NCBI GenBank assembly: GCA_937874815.1
Contig: CALNBW010000058.1
Span: forward strand, 1 to 10,528
DNA length: 10,528 nt
From: an uncultured Bacillota bacterium
GTDB taxonomy: Bacteria; Bacillota; UBA994; UBA5500
Direction of reading: 5' to 3'
Notes under the pieces: model-generated
Databases searched by the model: none
The model's input: only the letters and a program-made list of their open reading frames with translations
What the model was told of the DNA's origin: nothing
In this document: one piece after another, positions 1 to 7,129 of the stretch
Layout: every line of letters starts with the position of its first letter
Numbering within the stretch: the first letter of the stretch is position 1
Position numbers and translations under genes: made by a program

Positions 1-120
1 AAACCATCCGTAAGCAGCACTAGAATATCGCCCGGCTGGTATTTTACATAAGATTGATATTGATAGCCGTCGCGTGGGCTTGCAGCCGGGCGATATTCTA
101 GTGCTGCTTACGGATGGTTT
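1..120. repeat. Inverted repeat (38-bp perfect arms, 44-nt spacer) at the window's left edge
   Basis: Bases 1-38 are the exact reverse complement of 83-120, inside spoIIE. The match stops at 38/83 because base 39 and base 82 are both G. The right arm codes for the conserved QPGDILVLLTDG stretch. The left arm is its antisense and breaks the reading frame. The left arm could run further outside the window. The pattern is that of a fold-back chimera at a contig end and has no likely biological role. Confidence 0.9.
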
Positions 121-325
121 ATTAGACTCGCAAAAGGATATCGCTGACAAAGAAGAATGGTTTGCTCGCATTCTGCGGCAAAGCACGCAGAGTAACCCTG
201 CCGATTTAGTCAAATATCTAATGGATAGAGCAAGCATGAACACGCGCAATCAGGTGATCGATGACATGACTGTGATTGCTATTCGCATAACCAAAGGGGC
301 GGAAGACGTGCCTTTGGTTAGTTAG
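38..325 (+). CDS. spoIIE: Stage II sporulation protein E, C-terminal end of PP2C phosphatase domain (5' partial)
   Basis: Only the last ~95 codons are present. The frame encodes GILHKIDIDSRRV, then QPGDILVLLTDGLLDS, then IDDMTVIAIRI near the end. TDG and DDMT are the metal-binding motifs of the PPM/PP2C serine phosphatase fold. In sporulating Firmicutes SpoIIE sits at the asymmetric septum and dephosphorylates SpoIIAA to release sigma-F in the forespore. The assignment to SpoIIE rather than another PP2C phosphatase rests on the neighbours: spoIIE-tilS-hpt-ftsH is a conserved order. Upstream of about position 38 the sequence switches to an inverted copy of 83-120 and this frame meets a stop at 11-13, so the 5' part of the gene is missing. 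A GTG at 74 opens the remaining frame but lies inside the domain and is not a real start. The stop is TAG at 323-325, followed by an intrinsic terminator. Confidence 0.88.
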   Translation, partial: GILHKIDIDSRRVGLQPGDILVLLTDGLLDSQKDIADKEEWFARILRQSTQSNPADLVKYLMDRASMNTRNQVIDDMTVIAIRITKGAEDVPLVS

Positions 326-358
326 GCCCACGTCGGGCAACCATCTCTCCTCTCCATC

Positions 359-391
359 GGCCACACTCTTGGTGGGTGTGGTCTTTTTTTT
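359..391 (+). terminator. Intrinsic terminator after spoIIE
   Basis: Stem 359-368 pairs with 374-383 (GGCCACAC against GTGTGGTC with G-U closures, loop TTGGT) and is followed directly by eight T residues at 384-391. It begins 33 bp after the spoIIE stop and separates spoIIE from tilS. Confidence 0.9.
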
Positions 392-421
392 CTTGAAGCA
401 GCAGAGAATCACGCTTTTGGG

Positions 422-427
422 TACAAT
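422..427 (+). promoter_or_regulatory. Possible -10 element for the tilS-hpt transcript
   Basis: TACAAT lies 31 bp after the spoIIE terminator and 74 bp before the tilS start, where a new promoter would be needed. No good -35 hexamer is found at 16-18 bp: TTGAAG at 393-398 is 23 bp away. The call rests on the -10 hexamer and position only. Confidence 0.3.
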
Positions 428-500
428 GATAAAGAGGATTAGAGCCGGTTTTGCCTAAAGATAGTAAAGCTAAGGAAGTAGCTGGGGAGTGGGCGGGTGT

Positions 501-1889
501 ATGCTGCAAAGAGTAGAAAATTTTATCAGGGAGAACAAATTGCTGGCACCTGGGGATCGCCTGGTTGTTGCCGTCTCTGGCGGCCCTGATTCGGTCTGCT
601 TGCTGCATATCCTGCATCGTTTGAGCCAGAGCTGGGGCTGGTCGCTAGTGGTCGCCCATCTTGAGCATGGCCTGCGTGGGGCCGCTTCTTTGGGCGATGC
701 TTTGTTTGTACAGCGCCTGGCTGCCCAGTTGGGTTGGCCCGTAGTGGTGGAGCACCGCGACATCAATGGTATAATCAGTAAGCAAGGCGGCTCCGTGCAA
801 GATGTTTGCCGCCAAGAGCGGCAGGTTTTCTTACAGCAAACAGCAGGCGCTTGGGGCGCTCAGGCCATTCTTCTGGCTCACCATGCCGGTGATCAAGCGG
901 AGACGGTATTGTTGCACCTAGTACGGGGAGCAGGGCTAGGCGGGCTAGCTGGTATGGCCGCCAAGGATACAGCATCAGGCGGTGTTGCTTATGTAAGGCC
1001 TTTGCTCCGGGAGAGCAAAACCTCTATCATGGCCTACCTGCGAGACCAAGGTAGCGGTTTCCGGATGGACGCCAGCAATGCCACAACGGACTATGCCCGT
1101 AACCGCATGCGTCTGGAAATCATGCCACTGCTCACAGCTGTTAATCCTGATGTGGAAGCGGCAATAGCCCGTTCTGCCGAGCTGCTGCAGGCGGAAGAGC
1201 AATATCTGTCCCAGTTGGCGCTGGCGGCCTGGCAGCGTAGCAGGCCCCCTGAACCCGAGCCCCTGGCTTTGCTTGTCTCCGAGCTCGCTAGTTATCCATT
1301 GGCTATCCAGCGGCGTGTGCTGCGCTTAGCTTGGCAAGAGCTCAGCGGCGGGCCCCAAGACCTGACCTTCGCCCATGTGGAGGCGGCTCTCAGTTTGCTG
1401 GGGCGGGAGGTTGGCAGTGTCACCAGTTGGCCCCTGGGTTGGCAGGTAAGGCGTAGCTACGATAGGCTGGTCTGGGAAAGCGAGGAACCGCCTGTCAATA
1501 GGACGGTTTTTACCTTGCCCATCCCGGGTAGCGTATTGTTGAATAATCGCGAGCAAATAAGGGCTGATATACTAGAGGTTTCTCAGTTTGTAGGCTACGG
1601 GACCGATCCGCGCGTAGCCTATTGTGACTTAGAGTCGTTGGCAACTGTAGAACTTCAGGTCCGCTACTGGCAGCCCGGTGACTCTTTCTATCCTCTAGGC
1701 CTCGCCGGTAGCAAGAAACTGCAAGATTATTTTACCGATGCCAAGCTGGATAGGCGGGAGCGCCAATCAGTGCCACTAGTAGTGTGTGGTAATCAGATTG
1801 TCTGGATTGCCGGCCAGCGTCTGGATGGGCGTTGGCGGGTGACAGCCAATACTAAGAAACTCTTACGTTTGGAATATGGACGACAGTAG
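501..1889 (+). CDS. tilS: tRNA(Ile)-lysidine synthase TilS
   Basis: TilS is an essential cytoplasmic enzyme. It uses ATP to join lysine to C34 of the CAU-anticodon tRNA-Ile, switching its identity from Met to Ile. The PP-loop SGGPDS is at residues 26-31, followed by HLEHGLRG (53-60) and AHHAGDQAET (126-135), typical of the N-terminal adenylating domain. The C-terminal domain is complete, with RYWQPGD, GSKKLQDYFTDAKL and a VPLVV...IVWIAGQR block. The length of 462 residues is normal for the full-length Firmicute form. I prefer ATG 501 (MLQRVENFI) because family members start at this point. A GTG at 489 in the same frame adds four residues and has AAGGA at 473-477 upstream, while ATG 501 has GGGGAG at 484-489, so the start is not fully settled. 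Residue 130 is Gly where HxxDDQxET usually has Asp. Only 15 bp separate it from hpt, so the two are probably co-transcribed. Confidence 0.96.
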   Translation: MLQRVENFIRENKLLAPGDRLVVAVSGGPDSVCLLHILHRLSQSWGWSLVVAHLEHGLRGAASLGDALFVQRLAAQLGWPVVVEHRDINGIISKQGGSVQDVCRQERQVFLQQTAGAWGAQAILLAHHAGDQAETVLLHLVRGAGLGGLAGMAAKDTASGGVAYVRPLLRESKTSIMAYLRDQGSGFRMDASNATTDYARNRMRLEIMPLLTAVNPDVEAAIARSAELLQAEEQYLSQLALAAWQRSRPPEPEPLALLVSELASYPLAIQRRVLRLAWQELSGGPQDLTFAHVEAALSLLGREVGSVTSWPLGWQVRRSYDRLVWESEEPPVNRTVFTLPIPGSVLLNNREQIRADILEVSQFVGYGTDPRVAYCDLESLATVELQVRYWQPGDSFYPLGLAGSKKLQDYFTDAKLDRRERQSVPLVVCGNQIVWIAGQRLDGRWRVTANTKKLLRLEYGRQ

Positions 1890-1904
1890 AAAGGGAGTTA
1901 GTTC

Positions 1905-2444
1905 ATGCATAATGATTTGGAGAGCATACTTATTGCGAAGGAAGCAATAGCTGCAAAAGTGGCCGAACTAGGCCAGCAGATTTCCGCTGATTATGAGGGA
2001 GAAGAATTATTAGCAATTTGTGTGCTCAAGGGGGCTATCATTTTTACGGCAGACTTGTTGCGTCAGCTGACGGTAGATGTATCTCTCGATAGCATCTCTA
2101 TCTCCAGCTATGGGCATTCCACTCGTTCCTCCGGTGTGGTTCGCTTTCTGAAGGACCTAGACGAGAGCGTGGAAGGCAGGCACCTTCTGGTCATAGAAGA
2201 CATTATTGATACCGGCTTGACTCTCAAGTACTTAACTGAAAACCTGTGGTCACGCAAACCGAAATCCCTCAAAATCTGTACCCTGTTGGACAAACCTTCG
2301 CGGCGGCAAGTAGATCTTAAGCCGGACTATGTGGGCTTCAATATTCCAGATAGATTTGTCGTAGGCTATGGCCTGGATTATGCGGAGCGCTACCGGCAGC
2401 TACCAGATGTAGGGATTTTAAGACCTGAGGTATATGGAGAATAA
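1905..2444 (+). CDS. hpt: Hypoxanthine(-guanine) phosphoribosyltransferase
   Basis: The enzyme salvages hypoxanthine and guanine by transferring phosphoribosyl from PRPP, giving IMP and GMP in the cytoplasm. The type I PRTase PRPP-binding motif VIEDIIDTGLTL is at residues 96-107, with the acidic pair E98-D99 and D102. The LKGA loop is at 41-44. SISSYG (65-70) and FVVGYGLDYAERYRQLP near the C terminus are typical of bacterial Hpt. Its 179 residues match the family. The ATG is preceded by AAAGGGAG at good spacing. It follows tilS by 15 bp, as in Bacillus, where TilS and HprT are neighbours. No terminator is seen after it. Confidence 0.96.
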   Translation: MHNDLESILIAKEAIAAKVAELGQQISADYEGEELLAICVLKGAIIFTADLLRQLTVDVSLDSISISSYGHSTRSSGVVRFLKDLDESVEGRHLLVIEDIIDTGLTLKYLTENLWSRKPKSLKICTLLDKPSRRQVDLKPDYVGFNIPDRFVVGYGLDYAERYRQLPDVGILRPEVYGE

Positions 2445-2465
2445 TAAAGAAAACAACCCTTTTGC

Positions 2466-2494
2466 TTGTCGCTGCACCTTGCTTTTGCTACAAT
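2466..2494 (+). promoter_or_regulatory. Candidate sigma-A promoter for ftsH
   Basis: TTGTCG (2466-2471), a 17-bp spacer and TACAAT (2489-2494) lie in the 162-bp gap between hpt and ftsH. The -10 is good and the -35 is moderate. It would give an untranslated leader of about 105 nt, so ftsH may be transcribed both from here and by read-through from tilS-hpt. Confidence 0.45.
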
Positions 2495-2606
2495 TAAGGG
2501 AGTTAGTGCTTTTTCTCCAGTTGGTCGGAGATTTTGGCTAAATTAGTGCATCAGCGCTGGCTATAAATTTACTAAGTTTTCTTAGGGAGAGGGGCTGCGG
2601 AAGAGC

Positions 2607-4451
2607 TTGAACAAGAATATTCGCACAGCTAGCCTTTATCTACTGTTGATTTTAATTGCCTTGTCACTCTATCAAATGTTTCAAGGTGGCGCACAGCTGG
2701 TAAAACAAATTACCTATGCCGACTTTTATGCCGATGTAGAGGCTGGCCTAGTTGTTGAGGCGAAGATGGTAGGAAATGAAGTAACAGGTAAGCTGCAGGA
2801 CGGTACGAATTTCCGTACTACGGTGCCACCTATCGATGAAGAGGTTATTAAATTACTGCGCGATAATGTGCCTGGCTTTGAGTATAACAACCCTGCCCAA
2901 GCACCTTGGTGGACTTCGCTCATCACTTATGTTCTGATGTTTGCTGTGCTTGGTGGTTTTTGGTTTTTTATGATGCAGCAATCGCAGACGGGTGGCAACA
3001 AAGTAATGCAATTTGGCCGTAGTCGCGCCAAGTTGCATAGCGAATCCAAAAAGCGCATTACCTTCGCCGACGTAGCCGGTTATGACGAAGTTAAGGAAGA
3101 ATTGAATGAGATTGTTGATTTCTTACGTGCACCTAAGCGCTTTGTAGAAATCGGGGCCCGTATCCCCAAAGGCGTCCTGTTGGTAGGCCCTCCGGGCACT
3201 GGTAAAACCTATTTTGCTAGGGCAGTAGCTGGGCAGGCGGAAGTTCCGTTTTTCAGCATTTCTGGTTCCGATTTTGTGGAGATGTTTGTCGGTGTCGGTG
3301 CTTCTCGAGTGCGTGATCTGTTTGACACGGCTAAGAAGAACGTCCCCTGTATAGTGTTTATCGACGAAATCGATGCTGTTGGCCGTCAGCGGGGCGCTGG
3401 TTTGGGTGGCGGGCACGATGAGCGCGAGCAAACCCTCAACCAGCTCTTGGTAGAGATGGACGGCTTCGATGCCAACGAGGGCATTATCATGATGGCAGCT
3501 ACTAACCGCCCAGATATTCTCGACCCGGCTCTTTTGCGTCCAGGACGTTTTGATCGCCAGGTGACGGTTGGTAGACCTAATATCAAAGAGAGAGAAGCTA
3601 TCCTTAAGTTGCACACCCGTAATAAGCCGATGGCCGAAGACGTGAACATTGATATTATTGCTCGCCAGACTTCCGGCTTTACAGCAGCCGACCTGGAGAA
3701 CCTAGTCAACGAAGGTGCTCTGTTGTCGGCAAGACGGAATAAGCAGCGCGTGGGCATGGGTGAGTTGGAGGAATCCATCAGCCGGGTGATTGCTGGGCCA
3801 GCGAAGAAAACGCGGGTGCTTGGGGAAGATGAACGGCGTCTGGTAGCTTTCCACGAAGCGGGCCATGCACTAGTGCGCTATCTTTTGCCTAATACTGACC
3901 GCATTCACATTGTCAGTATCGTGCCGCGGGGCAATGCGGGTGGTATGGTGATTCACCTACCAAAAGAAGACCGGTTCATGATGACTAAAAGCGAGATGTT
4001 GAATAACATCAAAGCCTTACTGGCCGGTCGGGTGGCGGAAGAGCAGATCCTGGGTGATGTCAGCACCGGAGCCGAAAATGATCTGGAACAGGCCACTAGC
4101 TTGGCCCGACGCATGGTTATGGAATATGGCATGAGCGAGGAGCTGGGCCCGATTTCCTTCGGCTATAAAGAGGATCAGCAAGTTTTCTTAGGACGCGATA
4201 TCTCACGGCAGCGCAACTATAGCGAGGAAATTGCTTTTGCCATTGATAAGGAGATTCGCAAGATCATGGAAGAATGCCATGCGGAAGCGGATGCCCTAAT
4301 TCGTGATAACCAGCAGAAACTAGGGGAGCTGGCCCAAACCTTGCTCGATAAAGAAACCCTGCGCGGCGAAGAAGTGGCCGCTATTATGCAAGGCAAGCCA
4401 TTGCCTGCGGTAGAAAAGACTCCGTCAGATTTAGAGCCGGAACTATCGTAA
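2607..4451 (+). CDS. ftsH: ATP-dependent zinc metalloprotease FtsH
   Basis: FtsH is a membrane-anchored hexameric AAA+ protease that degrades misfolded membrane proteins and short-lived regulators. Two membrane segments (about residues 8-24 and 104-123) flank an extracytoplasmic domain. Then come Walker A GPPGTGKT (194-201), the pore motif FVG (228-230), Walker B FIDEID (251-256) and the second region of homology with RPGRFDR (311-317). The protease domain has the zinc motif HEAGH (416-420) and the third ligand D492 in GAENDLEQAT. The length of 614 residues is normal. The start is TTG at 2607: the resulting MNKNIRTASLYLLLI matches the family N terminus, and the first ATG comes only at residue 24, after the first membrane segment. 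GGAAGA is very close to the TTG, and GGAGAGGGG lies at 2586-2594. A hairpin follows the stop by 16 bp. Confidence 0.97.
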   Translation: MNKNIRTASLYLLLILIALSLYQMFQGGAQLVKQITYADFYADVEAGLVVEAKMVGNEVTGKLQDGTNFRTTVPPIDEEVIKLLRDNVPGFEYNNPAQAPWWTSLITYVLMFAVLGGFWFFMMQQSQTGGNKVMQFGRSRAKLHSESKKRITFADVAGYDEVKEELNEIVDFLRAPKRFVEIGARIPKGVLLVGPPGTGKTYFARAVAGQAEVPFFSISGSDFVEMFVGVGASRVRDLFDTAKKNVPCIVFIDEIDAVGRQRGAGLGGGHDEREQTLNQLLVEMDGFDANEGIIMMAATNRPDILDPALLRPGRFDRQVTVGRPNIKEREAILKLHTRNKPMAEDVNIDIIARQTSGFTAADLENLVNEGALLSARRNKQRVGMGELEESISRVIAGPAKKTRVLGEDERRLVAFHEAGHALVRYLLPNTDRIHIVSIVPRGNAGGMVIHLPKEDRFMMTKSEMLNNIKALLAGRVAEEQILGDVSTGAENDLEQATSLARRMVMEYGMSEELGPISFGYKEDQQVFLGRDISRQRNYSEEIAFAIDKEIRKIMEECHAEADALIRDNQQKLGELAQTLLDKETLRGEEVAAIMQGKPLPAVEKTPSDLEPELS

Positions 4452-4467
4452 AGGCGGATATAAAACG

Positions 4468-4500
4468 AAGGGGCTGTTGCATTAGCTGCAACAGCCCCTT
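4468..4500. terminator. Shared terminator between convergent ftsH and spoIIM
   Basis: A perfect 14-bp stem (4468-4481 with 4487-4500, AAGGGGCTGTTGCA) has a 5-nt loop TTAGC. It lies between the 3' ends of ftsH (+) and spoIIM (-). On the minus strand the stem is followed by CGTTTTATAT. On the plus strand the downstream T content is poor (CCTCATT), although the stem itself ends in TT. It probably serves both genes, better for spoIIM. Confidence 0.8.
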
Positions 4501-4542
4501 CCTCATTCAGGGTGTTGAACAACTTCAGGGCACTCCCGTTTC

Positions 4543-5172
4543 TTAGATACCTAATCCAAATAGTCCCATGACCAGGGGGGTGATCGCTACTTCAACAAAA
4601 GCAGCTACTAACAGTAAGGCAGCACAGACGATCAGTAATTTGCCTGCCGCTACCAGTTCGTGGCGGTAACCTTGCCAAGCGTTAGGCTTGGGGGCAGCAA
4701 AAGGGCTGCTTTTGCGGTTGAACAAGGGGGCCAAACCCAGGCGGAGGCCGATACTAGCTGCTATTAATAGGGCCGGTATCTCGAAAATGCCGTGGGGAAC
4801 AATGCCCGCCAGGAAGCCAGCTAACGAAGAAGCTGCTACCGACATCACTCCCACTACTCCAATGATCAGGCCGTTGAGTAACATAGCGAAAGCAGGGTAA
4901 ATACCGAGTATCAGGCCGAGGACGGCAATCATAACCAGAGCCTTTAAGTTATGCAAGAAGAGTATCCAGATGCCCTGGCCCAGCTTGGCGGTAAAAATAT
5001 CTTCCCCTAGACGTCTGAGTTGCTCTTCTAACTGGGTAATTGCCTGCTGAATCAGCTCCGGATAATAGATGGCGGCAGTAATACCTAGCAAAATACCAAC
5101 GATAAACAAAATAGTTGCCGCGATCAGGTAGCCGCGATAGCGGGCTAACAATTTCGGTCGAGGTGCATACAT
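4543..5172 (-). CDS. spoIIM: Stage II sporulation protein M family membrane protein (SpoIIM/DUF95)
   Basis: The product is a 209-residue, very hydrophobic protein, close to the length of Bacillus SpoIIM. Likely membrane segments are at about residues 15-37, 66-90, 91-115, 117-146 and 174-207. The family signature is clear: a conserved Asn in the LFLHNLKA region (N75) and GIVPHGIFEIPALLIAASIG (123-142). In Bacillus SpoIIM forms the septal DMP complex with SpoIID and SpoIIP, which thins septal peptidoglycan and drives engulfment. Distant family members occur in non-sporulators, but the spoIIE gene nearby favours a sporulation role. The ATG at 5172 has AAGGAGG six bases upstream. It is transcribed against ftsH and away from hutH, and stands alone. 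A sigma-A-like promoter is visible, whereas Bacillus spoIIM is known for sigma-E control. I did not find a clear sigma-E promoter by eye. Confidence 0.9.
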   Translation of the reverse strand: MYAPRPKLLARYRGYLIAATILFIVGILLGITAAIYYPELIQQAITQLEEQLRRLGEDIFTAKLGQGIWILFLHNLKALVMIAVLGLILGIYPAFAMLLNGLIIGVVGVMSVAASSLAGFLAGIVPHGIFEIPALLIAASIGLRLGLAPLFNRKSSPFAAPKPNAWQGYRHELVAAGKLLIVCAALLLVAAFVEVAITPLVMGLFGLGI

Positions 5173-5214
5173 AGAATTCCTCCTTGCAAGGTAGTCCAGG
5201 CTAGACTCGCGCTA

Positions 5215-5232
5215 GCTAGGGAATGCTAGGGA
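5215..5232. repeat. Tandem 8-bp direct repeat downstream of the spoIIM promoter
   Basis: GCTAGGGA occurs at 5215-5222 and again at 5225-5232, with a period of 10 bp, about one helical turn. It would cover roughly +1 to +18 of the spoIIM transcript from the candidate promoter, a position suited to an operator. No regulator can be named, and a chance repeat is possible. Confidence 0.35.
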
Positions 5233-5239
5233 TACCCTC

Positions 5240-5268
5240 ATGCTAACAACCAATCAGGGCCACGTCAA
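5240..5268 (-). promoter_or_regulatory. Candidate promoter of spoIIM
   Basis: On the minus strand TTGACG (5268-5263) is followed by a 17-bp spacer and TAGCAT (5245-5240). This has five of six -35 matches and four of six -10 matches to the sigma-A consensus, and gives a leader of about 60 nt before the spoIIM ATG. Confidence 0.5.
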
Positions 5269-5412
5269 GAAAAAGCACTAAAGAAGAGGTTTCCAGGATA
5301 ATTGTCGTTGGCGAAAGAGGAAAAAGACAACCGTCCTCGAAATTATCTATTGTCGGTAGTTCTCACTCGAAAAAGGCACAAGGCTTCAAATTATTGACTG
5401 GGAGGCGCTCCT

Positions 5413-5490
5413 ATGATCAGAGCCTTAAGCGTGGCAGGCAGTTCCCTTGGGAACTGTTTTTTTAAACCCTTTAGTGTGTTAATTGGGTAA
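5413..5490 (+). CDS. Possible leader peptide ORF upstream of hutH (25 aa)
   Basis: ATG at 5413 is preceded by GGGAGG at 5400-5405 with 7-nt spacing and opens 25 codons (MIRALSVAGS at the start), ending at TAA 5488-5490. The intrinsic terminator at 5439-5463 lies inside it, so translating ribosomes could hinder the hairpin. The Shine-Dalgarno sits in a small hairpin of its own (GGAG-GCG-CTCC). There are no His codons, so a classical histidine attenuator is not supported. An ORF this short can arise by chance, and I recognise no homology. Confidence 0.22.
   Translation: MIRALSVAGSSLGNCFFKPFSVLIG
5439..5463 (+). terminator. Intrinsic terminator / possible attenuator 60 bp upstream of hutH
   Basis: CAGTTCCC (5439-5446) pairs with GGGAACTG (5449-5456), followed at once by seven T residues (5457-5463). 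No gene on the plus strand ends upstream (spoIIM points the other way), so the terminator most likely acts on the hutH leader transcript. In Bacillus a comparable terminator between hutP and hutH is overridden by histidine-bound HutP. No hutP gene is visible here. Confidence 0.8.
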
Positions 5491-5522
5491 AGGAGCAGGC
5501 CTCAAGAGAATGGAGGATAAAG

Positions 5523-7064
5523 ATGACGATTACTATTAGTGGGCAAGACTTGCGCTTGCAGGATGTAGTTGCCGTAGCACGGGGAGGAGCCAAGGCTACT
5601 CTGAGTGGCGGGGCCAAAGAGCGCATCGCGGCGGCACGGCAAGTGGTGGAGACTATGGTGGAACAGGAGAAGATCGTCTACGGCATCACCACGGGCTTTG
5701 GTATGTTCAGTGATACCTATATTGACAAAGATGCCTCCGCTCTATTGCAGCAAAACCTGATTTTCTCCCATGCCTGTGGCGTAGGCGAATATTTGCCTGC
5801 GGAAGTAGTGCGGGCGGCTATGTTGCTACGCACCAATTCGTTGGCTAAGGGTTATTCCGGTGCCAGAATAGAGACAGTGCAGCTGATGCTAGATATGCTC
5901 AATGCGGGTGTAACACCGCTTGTTCCTAGCCAGGGCTCGCTAGGCGCTAGTGGCGATTTGGCACCGCTTTCCCACATGATTTTGGTGTTGCTCGGAGAAG
6001 GAGAAGCTCTCTATCAAGGGAAACAGTATGCGGGAGCAGAAGCCTTACGGTTGGCTGGACTAAAGCCCATTCAGCTTAGTGCTAAGGAAGGTTTGGCACT
6101 GATTAACGGAACGCAGATCATGTTGGCCCTACTAGTTTTGGCAGTGGTGGATGCTTTTGAACTGCAGCAGAACGCTTTGATTACAGCCAGTCTTACCGCG
6201 CAGGCTTTGCGCGGTATTCAAGCGGCTTACGACCCGCGAGTGAGCCAAGTTCGTCCCCATGCCGGGCAGATCGCTGCCAGCGCCGGTATGTTGCGTCTCC
6301 TCGACGGGAGCAAATTAACGACTGCTCCGGGCGAACTGCGAGTGCAAGACGCCTATAGCCTACGCTGCATCCCGCAAGTGCATGGCGCGGTTTACAACGG
6401 TTGGCACCACGTGGGCGAAATTGTCAGCGTGGAAATGAACAGCACCACCGATAACCCTTTAGTCTTTGCCGAGCAGGGCGACACTATTTCAGCCGGCAAT
6501 TTCCATGGCGAACCACTAGCTTTACCAGCCGACTATCTCACTATTTCCGTGTCGGAGTTAGCTAACATCGCCGAGCGACGCATTGAGCGTCTAGTTAATC
6601 CGCAATTATCTGGGCTACCTGCTTTCCTCAGTAAACACGGTGGGCTGAACTCCGGGTTCATGATTGCGCAATACACGGCAGCTTCCCTTGTTAGTGAAAA
6701 CAAAGTGTTGTCGCATCCAGCCAGCGTTGATTCCATCCCTTCCTCGGCTAACCAGGAAGACCATGTCAGCATGGGGACGATCGGAGCTCGCAAACTGCGT
6801 CACGTGATTAAGAATGTGCGCAACGTGTTAGCTATCGAATACTTGACTGCCTGTCAGGCCCTCGATCTGCAGGAGGCAACTGGCCTATCGCCGCTAACAG
6901 CGCCGGCTTATGAGCTACTGAGACAAACAGTGCCCATGCTCGACGCTGACCGCATCATGTATCCTGACCTGCGGCAAGCTGCCGAGCTACTGGAAAACGG
7001 GGCATTATTGCAGGCCGTTGTGGGGACCAGCGAACCGCTGCTACCCGCTTTGCCGAACTACTAA
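5523..7064 (+). CDS. hutH: Histidine ammonia-lyase (histidase)
   Basis: HutH catalyses the first step of histidine use, removal of ammonia from L-histidine to give urocanate. The catalytic MIO prosthetic group forms from A142-S143-G144 in the conserved SLGASGDLAPLSH. YGITTGFG (53-60) carries the active-site tyrosine Y53. NGTQIM, RVQDAYSLRC and EMNSTTDNP are further family blocks, and FHGEP follows. The length of 513 residues is normal. The ATG is preceded by TGGAGG (5511-5516) at 6-nt spacing. It heads the histidine cluster, with ftcD starting 65 bp downstream. Urocanase, which would use its product, is not in this window. Expression is probably controlled in the leader, where a terminator lies upstream. 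A tyrosine or phenylalanine ammonia-lyase is unlikely given the neighbours. Confidence 0.97.
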   Translation: MTITISGQDLRLQDVVAVARGGAKATLSGGAKERIAAARQVVETMVEQEKIVYGITTGFGMFSDTYIDKDASALLQQNLIFSHACGVGEYLPAEVVRAAMLLRTNSLAKGYSGARIETVQLMLDMLNAGVTPLVPSQGSLGASGDLAPLSHMILVLLGEGEALYQGKQYAGAEALRLAGLKPIQLSAKEGLALINGTQIMLALLVLAVVDAFELQQNALITASLTAQALRGIQAAYDPRVSQVRPHAGQIAASAGMLRLLDGSKLTTAPGELRVQDAYSLRCIPQVHGAVYNGWHHVGEIVSVEMNSTTDNPLVFAEQGDTISAGNFHGEPLALPADYLTISVSELANIAERRIERLVNPQLSGLPAFLSKHGGLNSGFMIAQYTAASLVSENKVLSHPASVDSIPSSANQEDHVSMGTIGARKLRHVIKNVRNVLAIEYLTACQALDLQEATGLSPLTAPAYELLRQTVPMLDADRIMYPDLRQAAELLENGALLQAVVGTSEPLLPALPNY

Positions 7065-7084
7065 CTGCAGCGTTCTAACCCCTA

Positions 7085-7093
7085 TGGTAAAAT
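7085..7093 (+). promoter_or_regulatory. Possible extended -10 promoter before ftcD
   Basis: TGG followed by TAAAAT (7088-7093) forms an extended -10, 36 bp before the ftcD ATG. There is no good -35 at 17 bp. ftcD may instead simply be read through from hutH, since no terminator separates them. Confidence 0.3.
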
Positions 7094-7129
7094 AAACTGG
7101 ACATTAAGCAGAATAGGAGTGAGAGGAAC

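Larger units (their letters stand above)
5173..5522. other. 350-bp gap between divergent spoIIM and hutH
   Basis: The left part holds the spoIIM Shine-Dalgarno, promoter and direct repeats. The right part holds a hutH leader with an intrinsic terminator. The middle (about 5270-5390) has no long ORF and no riboswitch class I recognise. It has a modest inverted repeat, GATAATT (5298-5304) against AATTATC (5341-5347). I see no convincing -35/-10 pair for hutH: TTGACT at 5394-5399 and TATGAT at 5412-5417 are only 12 bp apart. Confidence 0.6.

Noticed and set aside
74..325. GTG at 74 as the start of an 83-residue gene
   Set aside because: The frame is conserved upstream of the GTG (GILHKIDIDSRR), and the product begins within the phosphatase domain. 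It is the tail of spoIIE cut by the inverted arm.
4690..4720. Inverted repeat GCAAAAG/CTTTTGC within spoIIM
   Set aside because: It is short, lies inside a conserved-length coding region and has no T-tract in a useful place, so it looks incidental.
5394..5417. TTGACT and TATGAT as a hutH promoter
   Set aside because: The spacer is only 12 bp, far from the 16-18 bp needed. TATGAT also overlaps the possible leader start codon.
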